A stretch of 6,407 nucleotides of DNA from JAAYDI01 sp052034005. GTDB taxonomy: Bacteria; Planctomycetota; Planctomycetia; Pirellulales; Pirellulaceae. A model generated the notes under the pieces. That model did not search any database. It was given only the letters and a program-made list of their open reading frames with translations, and had not been told where the DNA came from. Below are positions 1-5,964 of the stretch, one piece after another. Position 1 is the first letter of the stretch. Every line of letters starts with the position of its first letter. Made by a program: the position numbers and the translations under genes. The DNA lies in NCBI GenBank assembly GCA_052034005.1, contig JBPOJB010000046.1, positions 1-6,407 on the forward strand, written 5' to 3'.

Positions 1-2
1 AC

Positions 3-50
3 GCAGCGGCTCAAGCAATGAAAGACCGCCTGACGCTGCTGGCCCAGTGA
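3..50 (+). CDS. C-terminal tail of an upstream gene (partial)
   Basis: Reading from base 3, the frame is open from the window edge to a TGA at 48-50 and gives a 15-residue tail, AAAQAMKDRLTLLAQ. The last codons favour G or C in the third position, as the clear genes of this window do, and the peptide looks like an ordinary amphipathic C-terminal helix. The competing frame starting at base 2 stays open to about 94 but has poorer codon use. No family can be named from so little. That this is a real gene end, rather than a chance open frame at the edge, is an inference. Confidence 0.4.
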   Translation, partial: AAAQAMKDRLTLLAQ

Positions 51-402
51 GTTTGCGACGGGCGTGGGTCACCCTATCTGCCACCCTGGCCTGATCGCTC
101 CGCGCGCGGCCGAACGCAGTCCCCTGCTCGGCACGCGTCGGTCCAGGTCTGACGGTCCGCGTCTCGTGTCGCAATGCAACACGCACATCGCAGCGCGCTT
201 GGCCGCAAAGTCCAGTGCGTCATTCTCTCGGCCGGCAGATGAAGCGCGGGCACACGTGCTGGCAGTACCCGCTGTGAGCCGAGACAACCAGCAGTCTCGC
301 CGAAACCAGAGTGTCTGCTTCTGGGCCGAACCGCCGTGGTACGGCCCCGTATGGCCGGTGGTGTGACAGGGACAGCCCGCGAGGGCCTACCTATGTCGAT
401 GG

Positions 403-411
403 TGCTACAAT
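403..411 (+). promoter_or_regulatory. Extended -10 promoter candidate for the sulfatase-like gene
   Basis: The sequence TGCTACAAT contains an extended -10 element: TG, one base, then TACAAT, which matches five of six bases of TATAAT. No good -35 box lies 16-18 bases upstream, which fits an extended -10 promoter, since these rely less on the -35. Transcription would begin near 418, giving a leader of about 90 nt before the ATG at 508. The assignment comes from the motif alone. Confidence 0.4.
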
Positions 412-490
412 AGGTGTTCGGCAGGGCGCGGTGTCACCTGTCGCCGCCGCGTTTTCTCCAGCGAACCTGGCAAAGACAACTGACACAACC

Positions 491-500
491 AGAAGGGGAG
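491..500 (+). promoter_or_regulatory. Ribosome binding site of the sulfatase-like gene
   Basis: AGAAGGGGAG ends 7 bases before the ATG at 508. It is a purine-rich SD-type site at good spacing and supports that ATG, which also puts the twin-arginine signal at the right distance from the N-terminus. Confidence 0.7.
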
Positions 501-507
501 CCGGACC

Positions 508-2073
508 ATGGAATCGCGTGGGAACCCAGATCGTGACAACGGCCATCGCATCGCTCGGCGCGGGTTTCTGTGGCAGATGGGGCTCGGCGCGGCCGCCTGC
601 GCGGGGCCCGCGCGCGCGGCGCGCGCAGATCAGGTGGCATCGGAGCCGAGCAGCGAGCTTGCGCCCGATCAAAGAGAATTGCAGGAACGTGACGTCCGCA
701 ACCGGGCAGTCCAGGCCATCACGAGAACGGCCAAGTCGAACGGGCTCAACTTGGTGGTGATCATCGCCGACACGTTTCGGCGCGATCACCTGGGCGTCTA
801 TGGCGCACAGCGAGTCAAGACGCCGTGCCTGGACCAGTTCGCGGCCGAGAGCGTCGTGTTTGACAACGCCTTTGCCGACGGCCTGCCCACGATCCCTTGT
901 CGCCGCTGTTACCACACGGGCAAGTCGGTGGTGCCGCGGGCGGCGTGGATCCCGCACCCGGCCGGAGAGGTGAACGTGGCCCAGATCCTCGGCGCCCACG
1001 GGTTCTGGACCGGACTGGTCTGCGATGTCTATCACTACTTCAAGCCCGACATGAACCTCCACGCGGGGTTCGACACCTGGGAATGGGTCCGCGGCCAAGA
1101 GACGGATGCGTACCTGGGCGGCCCTCACGCGAATTTCCAACCCAAGGATCACATGCCGCCCGAGCTGTGGAACCCGGCCTACGACAAGGCGATGCGGACG
1201 TACCTGATGAACTCCCAGCACTGGGAGACGGACGATGACTACATGGCCGGCCAAACCGTGACACGCTCGATCAAGTGGCTCGAACAGAACGCCACCAACA
1301 GGCCGTTCATGCTCTGGGTCGAGATATTCGACCCGCACGAGCCGTGGGATGCGCCGCGGAGTTTCCAGAAGATGTACCGCGACGATTACGGTTACGAGCG
1401 GTTCCTGTTTGGATACGGCGTTCAGGACGGGGGTACCCATCCTGACCTCACGCCCTATCTGCCGGTGATCCGCGACCTGTACGCCGCCGAAGTGTCGTAC
1501 GTCGACCACCAGATCGGCCGCCTCGTCGAGTCGATGGACCGGCTCAAGCTGTTGGATGACACCGTCGTGGTGTTCACGACCGACCATGGAACGCACCTGG
1601 GTGAAATGGGCTACGTGCAGAAACAGGCCGCACTGCTCAACTCGCTCGTGATGCACTTGCCGCTCATCATCCGCCATCCGGAACGCAGCACCGCCGGCAC
1701 GCGCGTCGCGGAACTGGTCTCGGCGATCGACTTCGCCCCCACGCTCTGCCATCTGCTGGGCATCGATGACCAGGAGCAGATGGACGGCCAAAGTGTCTGG
1801 CCATTGGTCACCGGGGAGGTCGAGACGATCCACGACCGCGTCTTCACCCAGTTCAATCAGTTCGCCTCGATCCGCGACAAGAAGTGGCACTATTTCCAGC
1901 ACATTGCCGGTGTGAACCGGGGCGCGGGGCCCTGTCTGTACGACCTGGAAGACGACCCCGACCAGACCAGGAACGTGATCGCGGCGCACGCGGACCTGGC
2001 TGGCAGGATGCGCAGCGACCTGGCCGACCGGCTCGGGCAGGCGTTGCCGGAGATCACCCCTGAGGCCGGCTGA
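508..2073 (+). CDS. Tat-exported sulfatase/alkaline phosphatase superfamily hydrolase with Thr at the formylglycine position
   Basis: 521 residues, a usual length for a bacterial type I sulfatase. The N-terminus has a twin-arginine signal (RRGFL at 17-21, then a hydrophobic Ala/Gly stretch, likely cut after ARA at about 40), so export of a folded protein is expected. Superfamily landmarks follow in order: ADTFRRDHLGVYG (metal-binding D88, with D93), PTIPCRR at 127-133, DPHEPW at 275-280 (H277), TTDHGTHLGE at 357-366 (metal-binding D359 and H360) and K372. The C-terminal CLYDLEDDPDQTRN is the common sulfatase tail motif. In the C/S-x-P-x-R signature the catalytic position is T128 (T-I-P-C-R), not Cys or Ser, so formylglycine cannot form there. 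C131 and C134 lie close by. The fold assignment is firm. The substrate is unknown: sulfate ester, phosphoester or phosphonate hydrolysis with a Thr nucleophile are all possible. The gene is convergent with the GH2 gene, and the ATG is supported by an SD site. Confidence 0.9.
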   Translation: MESRGNPDRDNGHRIARRGFLWQMGLGAAACAGPARAARADQVASEPSSELAPDQRELQERDVRNRAVQAITRTAKSNGLNLVVIIADTFRRDHLGVYGAQRVKTPCLDQFAAESVVFDNAFADGLPTIPCRRCYHTGKSVVPRAAWIPHPAGEVNVAQILGAHGFWTGLVCDVYHYFKPDMNLHAGFDTWEWVRGQETDAYLGGPHANFQPKDHMPPELWNPAYDKAMRTYLMNSQHWETDDDYMAGQTVTRSIKWLEQNATNRPFMLWVEIFDPHEPWDAPRSFQKMYRDDYGYERFLFGYGVQDGGTHPDLTPYLPVIRDLYAAEVSYVDHQIGRLVESMDRLKLLDDTVVVFTTDHGTHLGEMGYVQKQAALLNSLVMHLPLIIRHPERSTAGTRVAELVSAIDFAPTLCHLLGIDDQEQMDGQSVWPLVTGEVETIHDRVFTQFNQFASIRDKKWHYFQHIAGVNRGAGPCLYDLEDDPDQTRNVIAAHADLAGRMRSDLADRLGQALPEITPEAG

Positions 2074-2078
2074 GCGAC

Positions 2079-2123
2079 GCCGCCCGGTGTGTTGCCTGGC
2101 TGTGAGGTCCAGGGCGGCTGCCC
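2079..2123. terminator. Weak hairpin region between the convergent genes
   Basis: The 60-base gap between the two stop codons can form GCCGCCC (2079-2085) with GGGCGGC (2112-2118), a perfect 7-bp all-GC stem with a 26-nt loop. Competing smaller stems are CCTGG (2095-2099) with CCAGG (2109-2113), and GGGC (2112-2115) with GCCC (2120-2123). No T tract follows on either strand, so this is not a classical intrinsic terminator. A role as a bidirectional stop between convergent genes is suggested only by its position. Confidence 0.2.
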
Positions 2124-2133
2124 CGGACACGCT

Positions 2134-5100
2134 TCACGGGTATCCGATCGCCTTCAACTGCGCATCGAAGTCGGCAGGCAAGTCGGCCAGCGGCTCGGTC
2201 GCGTCGCGGCCGGCGAAGCGGAGCATATTCCTCAGCAGCCGGTCGGCCTGCGGCACAGTGCCCAAATGCTCGCGGATGCGGAGCGAGTTCAATATGAACT
2301 TGCCGGCGCCCAACGGGTAAACCACCACCGTCAGACCCGACTGATAACCCCAGGCGGCGTTAATCCCGCCCGCCACGGGCTCGCCGCCCGGCTCGAGGTC
2401 CGCGAAGACCAGGTCCGGGATCAGTTCCCGGTAGCAGCCATAGTCCATGACGCCACCGGCGGGCAGGCCTTCGAAGATCGGATGCCGCTTGCACCACTCG
2501 TCCGAATGGTACAGCCAACGAGCGATGCCGCTTAAGCTGCCTTTGGCGGCCAGCGGCAGCCAACCGGTCGATTGGTCGCCCCTGGCATAGGTGTCGGTCG
2601 TCAGGAACACGACGGTGGAGCCGCGCGCGATCCGCCGAGCCAGATCCGGGAACATCCGGGCGGGCTCCGTGGTGGGCGGCCCGGCGCACAGGATGACTTC
2701 CCGGCTCGTCTGCGGGCCCGGCGTATACGGGCGATGCTCAATGCCGTGATCGGTCAGCCAGGCGGCCAGGTCCTGATCGTGGCTCATCAACACGACCTCG
2801 GTCTCCACCGCCGGCATCTCCTGCGGTGCCACATCGACGAAGAACTGGATCTCTTCGCCGCAGGCGCTCGCCCCTTGCTGGAATGTCGCCAGGAAGCGGT
2901 AGGTGCCGGGCGGCCCGTCGATGGCCACGTCTTGCGAGAAAGCCAGGTGGACCATGGGCGGTTCAGGCTTGGACCGCGGGTCCGCCACATGGACGGTGAT
3001 GGTCTGGTCGAACACCCTGGTGAGGTTCGGCCCGACGACCTGGAGGCGTGCCGGGTAGTCGCCCGGCGGCAGGGCATCTTCGTTCACGAGCACTGCCTCG
3101 AGTCTCACGGACGTGCCGCGATAGGCGTTGAGCGGCTCGGCGAACAGGCACCAGCGCACGGGCGCCCAGACATCGAAAATGGCGTCCGTCGTGCCGGGCT
3201 TGAGTTCGCGGAAGGTGGTCCAGAGACCTTCGGCCGTCATGCCCTGATCGAGCGTGCCGGTGATGCTGTGGCCGATGCAGGCCGGGTTCGCGCGCACGGC
3301 ATTGACACTGACCAGCCGTTGCCCGGCCATCCGGGCAATGCTCTCCTGGAAGAAATCCTCCGGCCGCGCGAATACCTCGTCCAGGCGATAGCGCTGCCAG
3401 TCGGCCAGGAACTGGTCGCGCCAACTGCGATACAACTGCGCATCCTCGACATCCGGCTTGCCCGCCTGTTCGTACCAGCGGACGATCCGCATCAGATCCA
3501 TCGCGCTGCCGATCCCGCACTCCGAGATGAACAGCGGCCGGCCGCCGCCATCGAGGGTCCGCAAGACCTGGATCACATCGGCGGTGTGCGGAACCCGGCG
3601 ATAGGGATGCTGGTCGCTCAGGATGTCCTCCCAGACCAGCGAACCCGGGTTGCTGGCGCTCCCGACACTCTCTTCGGTCTTGCCGAGCGGGAACAGCGCG
3701 AACGTCCGCGAGTCGGGCGTGTCCGCCGGCTGCAGCATCCCGTAACTCCATGGACCGTTCGGGTTCTGCGCGACGGAGAAGTCCCTATCCGCCGTCCATG
3801 TCGTGCCGGCGGCGCTTTTCACGCGCACCGCCAAGGCCGTCGTATCGGCGCCGTAATTGCCGTTGCCCCAACCGCAGACGAAGTCGAGAGTGTCGCCCTG
3901 CCTGACCGCGAGCGACGCCGCGTAATCGCACGCGGGGCCGTTGCCCTCCAGGTTGATCAGGCGGTCGAACAGCGGCCGGCCGTTGTGCAGCACATGGACG
4001 CTGGTCGTAGCCCGTTCGGCAATGCTCTGGAACATGGCCGCCATTTCAATCTTCTCTTCGGCGGGTGCCGTCCAGCGGACAGCGGCGTATTCGCCGTACT
4101 GGCCCGGGTGGAACGCCAACTGGCCGGGCTGCCAGGTGATTCCCAGAGCCTGAACGACGTGGCGGGTTCCGTTGCGCGTCACACATGGATCGGTGCGCTC
4201 CTGGTTCCTCCAGACCTCGATCCCCGCCGTGCTCCCGGCGGCCACATGCCAATCGCCGCTGTTCAACAGGACCAGACGCGTGTCGTCCAGCTTTCGGATG
4301 TCCGGCAACACGCTCACCGCGTGCCGGAAGACCGGGCCTTCGCCCGTCTCATTGAGCAGGCCCCAGATCGTCACGCTCGGGTGGTTGCGATCTCGCTTGA
4401 TCATGCCGAACACCGACTCGTTGTAACGCTCCTTCATCTTCGGCGAGTCGGCCAGGCACCATGCGGCGTAGGATTCCGCATAGACCATCAGGCCGATTTC
4501 GTCGGCCAAGTCGAGCTGATAACGCTTGGGCACGCCGGAAATGAAACGGATCGCGTTGAAGCGCATCATCTTCTGGTTGATCAGGTCCCGCCGCAGGAAG
4601 TCGGGATCGTGCGGCATCTCCAAGCCGATCGGGCAGCAGTTGCCCGTGTGCGAACACTTCAGGTAGATCCGCTTGCCATTGAGCCGGAAGTAACCGTCCT
4701 CCAGCCGGAAGTCGCGGAACCCGCAGCGGACCGAGTGCTCGTGAAACGCCCCGCCGTCGGCCCCGCCATCCAGGCACAGGTGGGCCGTGACGCGATACAA
4801 GTAGGGGTCGTCGAGGTTCCAGAGACGATGGCGGTCGACCTGCAAAGTCGTCTCGACCAGCGTGTCGCCCACGTTCAGGACCGGGTCGAGATGCGCGCTG
4901 GTCACGGTCTCTCCCGTTGCGGCCGGGGCCACGCACAACTGCAGCCGCGACTTCCGTGGGGCGGAGCCCGTGCTGCGGATGTTCGCTTGCACGCGGATCG
5001 CACCGGTCTGCCAGTCGGGTCGGACGAACAGGTCCTCCACCCAGGCCGGCGGGACGGTCAGCACTTCGACCGAGTCCCAGATGCCGCCCTGATTCCACGC

Positions 5101-5625
5101 GCTGCCCGATCGGTAGGGGAGCGCCTTGTTTCGGTGCGGCGTCTCGTTCAGGACGATTCCGTCGATGGGCTCGTGTGTCGGGTTCAGCACGCGCACGGCC
5201 AGCCGGTTCTGCCGGCCGGGCCGCACGATGCCCGTCACGTCAAACACGAAGGCCGTTTCGCCACCCTCGTGCGATCCGATGGCCTGGTCGTTCAGCCACA
5301 CATCGCACTTGTAGTCGACTTGCCAGAATCGCAACAGCGTACGACCCTCCAGGTGCGGATTGACCGGACCCTCGAAATCCTTCCAGTACCAGGCGACCCC
5401 GTGGTAACCGGGGAACGCGTCCTGGATGATCCACGGCACCTTGGTCGGCTGGGCATCCGACCGCGGCGCGGTCCACCAGGCGTCCGCGAGCCCCGCGTTC
5501 TCGGGATCGACGGCCAGTAACCACTGGCCGTCCAGCGACAGGACCTGGCCGTGGACGATCGGGGTTGGACAGACCGAGGCGCCCACCAACAGGGCGGCGC
5601 CCAACAGGCGGATTCGCTGATTCAT
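2134..5625 (-). CDS. Large exported GH2 enzyme (beta-galactosidase/glucuronidase superfamily)
   Basis: 1163 residues. The start MNQR is chosen because ACGGAGGT lies 7 bases upstream and a Sec signal peptide (about 1-26, cut after VHG) begins there; an open 43-residue extension upstream lacks both. Domains in order: GH2 sugar-binding jelly roll (about 27-195, with LDGQW and GGIWDSVEV), Ig-like domain (about 196-303), and TIM barrel starting at GYFRLNGKRIYLK (311-323). N425-E426 in WGLLNETGEG is the expected acid/base and E702 in LFISECGIGS the expected nucleophile. Between them sits an insert of about 190 residues (460-653) with VRWTAP, VHVLHNG and GDTLDF motifs. After the barrel come an Ig-like region (about 830-935) and a glutamine-amidotransferase-like domain (about 942-1140) without a visible catalytic Cys. 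The usual RTSHYP barrel motif is replaced by RFISGVP (360-366). It should cleave a beta-glycosidic bond in a polysaccharide or oligosaccharide outside the cytoplasm. The exact sugar cannot be told. Confidence 0.93.
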   Translation of the reverse strand: MNQRIRLLGAALLVGASVCPTPIVHGQVLSLDGQWLLAVDPENAGLADAWWTAPRSDAQPTKVPWIIQDAFPGYHGVAWYWKDFEGPVNPHLEGRTLLRFWQVDYKCDVWLNDQAIGSHEGGETAFVFDVTGIVRPGRQNRLAVRVLNPTHEPIDGIVLNETPHRNKALPYRSGSAWNQGGIWDSVEVLTVPPAWVEDLFVRPDWQTGAIRVQANIRSTGSAPRKSRLQLCVAPAATGETVTSAHLDPVLNVGDTLVETTLQVDRHRLWNLDDPYLYRVTAHLCLDGGADGGAFHEHSVRCGFRDFRLEDGYFRLNGKRIYLKCSHTGNCCPIGLEMPHDPDFLRRDLINQKMMRFNAIRFISGVPKRYQLDLADEIGLMVYAESYAAWCLADSPKMKERYNESVFGMIKRDRNHPSVTIWGLLNETGEGPVFRHAVSVLPDIRKLDDTRLVLLNSGDWHVAAGSTAGIEVWRNQERTDPCVTRNGTRHVVQALGITWQPGQLAFHPGQYGEYAAVRWTAPAEEKIEMAAMFQSIAERATTSVHVLHNGRPLFDRLINLEGNGPACDYAASLAVRQGDTLDFVCGWGNGNYGADTTALAVRVKSAAGTTWTADRDFSVAQNPNGPWSYGMLQPADTPDSRTFALFPLGKTEESVGSASNPGSLVWEDILSDQHPYRRVPHTADVIQVLRTLDGGGRPLFISECGIGSAMDLMRIVRWYEQAGKPDVEDAQLYRSWRDQFLADWQRYRLDEVFARPEDFFQESIARMAGQRLVSVNAVRANPACIGHSITGTLDQGMTAEGLWTTFRELKPGTTDAIFDVWAPVRWCLFAEPLNAYRGTSVRLEAVLVNEDALPPGDYPARLQVVGPNLTRVFDQTITVHVADPRSKPEPPMVHLAFSQDVAIDGPPGTYRFLATFQQGASACGEEIQFFVDVAPQEMPAVETEVVLMSHDQDLAAWLTDHGIEHRPYTPGPQTSREVILCAGPPTTEPARMFPDLARRIARGSTVVFLTTDTYARGDQSTGWLPLAAKGSLSGIARWLYHSDEWCKRHPIFEGLPAGGVMDYGCYRELIPDLVFADLEPGGEPVAGGINAAWGYQSGLTVVVYPLGAGKFILNSLRIREHLGTVPQADRLLRNMLRFAGRDATEPLADLPADFDAQLKAIGYP

Positions 5626-5632
5626 GTTCGTG

Positions 5633-5640
5633 ACCTCCGT
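5633..5640 (-). promoter_or_regulatory. Ribosome binding site of the GH2 gene
   Basis: Read on the minus strand, this is ACGGAGGT, a near-perfect SD sequence, ending 7 bases before the ATG at 5625-5623. It fixes the start at the signal peptide and rules against a longer N-terminus. Confidence 0.85.
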
Positions 5641-5857
5641 ACCCGGTGAGCTGTGTAGCACGGGAGGAGTGCAGCACCCCCGTCGGACGGTTAACGCGAC
5701 GCGTCCGTCAAGCCATTGTCGGCCGGTCGGGCACGGGTGTGCAACGAGGGGCAAGCCGTTCCGGTTCAGGAAGTGGGGCTCGGACCGGGACTACCAGCCT
5801 GCCCGGCAAGACCAGCAGGTCCGTGCCGGCCCGCGGAATTCTTGAAAAAGAAAACGC

Positions 5858-5885
5858 TTGACAACGGCCGGCGGCGCGGTAGAAA
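5858..5885 (+). promoter_or_regulatory. Candidate sigma70-type promoter of the LEPR gene
   Basis: TTGACA at 5858-5863 is a perfect -35 box. After a 16-base spacer comes TAGAAA at 5880-5885, matching four of six bases of the -10 consensus. An A-rich stretch lies just upstream of the -35 and could act as an UP-like element in otherwise GC-rich DNA. Transcription would begin near 5892, about 70 bases before the ATG at 5965. The overlap of the A-rich stretch and -35 reads GAAAACGCTT, which loosely resembles LacI-family half-sites, but this is too weak to call an operator. Confidence 0.5.
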
Positions 5886-5892
5886 CAGAGCC

Positions 5893-5913
5893 AGCTAGCG
5901 CGAGAGCGCGGCT
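5893..5913 (+). other. Leader hairpin with a GNRA tetraloop
   Basis: GCGC (5898-5901), loop GAGA (5902-5905), GCGC (5906-5909) forms a compact stem capped by a GNRA-type loop. AGC (5893-5895) and GCT (5911-5913) can extend it across a small internal loop. It would sit at or near the 5' end of the predicted LEPR transcript, where such hairpins can stabilise mRNA. There is no U tract, so it is not a typical terminator. Confidence 0.35.
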
Positions 5914-5951
5914 GATCATAGGCGGTGCCGTTGCGTTCGTGACGCATTTGC

Positions 5952-5956
5952 AGGGG
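5952..5956 (+). promoter_or_regulatory. Likely ribosome binding site for the ATG at 5965
   Basis: AGGGG lies 8 bases upstream of the ATG at 5965-5967. It is the only SD-like site at good spacing before a start codon ahead of the LEPR coding sequence. It supports this ATG as the true start, even though that ATG is in another frame from the gene body. Confidence 0.45.
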
Positions 5957-5964
5957 CAGCATCC

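Larger units (their letters stand above)
51..507. other. Intergenic region upstream of the sulfatase-like gene
   Basis: No convincing gene lies in these 457 bases. The open frames present give Arg-, Ser- and Pro-rich peptides with no recognisable domain, and none has a good SD site. What can be seen is a 6-bp hairpin at 280-299 (CGAGAC, 8-nt loop, GTCTCG) with no U tract, an extended -10 promoter candidate near 403-411, and the SD site at 491-500. I see no tRNA, CRISPR array or mobile-element end. Confidence 0.6.
5626..5964. other. Divergent intergenic region between the GH2 gene and the LEPR gene
   Basis: These 339 bases separate two divergently transcribed genes. They hold the GH2 SD site at the left. 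A 6-bp inverted repeat, CGGACG (5684-5689) with CGTCCG (5702-5707), lies 59-82 bases upstream of the GH2 start. An A-rich patch at 5837-5855 leads into a -35/-10 pair for the rightward gene, followed by a leader hairpin. I did not find a convincing promoter for the GH2 gene; the only -35-like hexamer on that strand (TTGACG, 5711-5706) has no partner -10. The open frames here look like chance. Confidence 0.55.

Noticed and set aside
64..366. A 100-codon GTG-initiated open frame in the first intergenic region
   Set aside because: Composition is low-quality (many Arg, Ser and Pro, no hydrophobic core pattern), there is no good SD site, and no family resemblance.
311..760. A 149-codon plus-strand open frame overlapping the start of the sulfatase-like gene
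   Set aside because: It is out of frame with the supported gene, has no domain, and would overlap its first 250 bases.
391..2130. A 579-codon open frame on the minus strand opposite the sulfatase-like gene
   Set aside because: Same mirror effect. It runs through the coding region and its upstream DNA, lacks domains, and the plus strand carries all sulfatase landmarks.
2572..5520. A 982-codon open frame on the plus strand opposite the GH2 gene
   Set aside because: It is a mirror of the GH2 gene produced by strong GC bias at third codon positions. Its protein is rich in Arg, His, Val and Asp without any recognisable domain, while the opposite strand has clear GH2 motifs, a signal peptide and an SD site.
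5565..5573. Lipobox in the GH2 signal peptide (ASVC at 16-19)
   Set aside because: The residue before Cys is Val rather than Gly, Ala or Ser, so a lipoprotein signal is unlikely; ordinary Sec cleavage after residue 26 fits better.
5626..5754. 43-residue N-terminal extension of the GH2 protein
   Set aside because: The frame is open, but the extension is not signal-like, and a strong SD site and Sec signal peptide mark the start at 5625.
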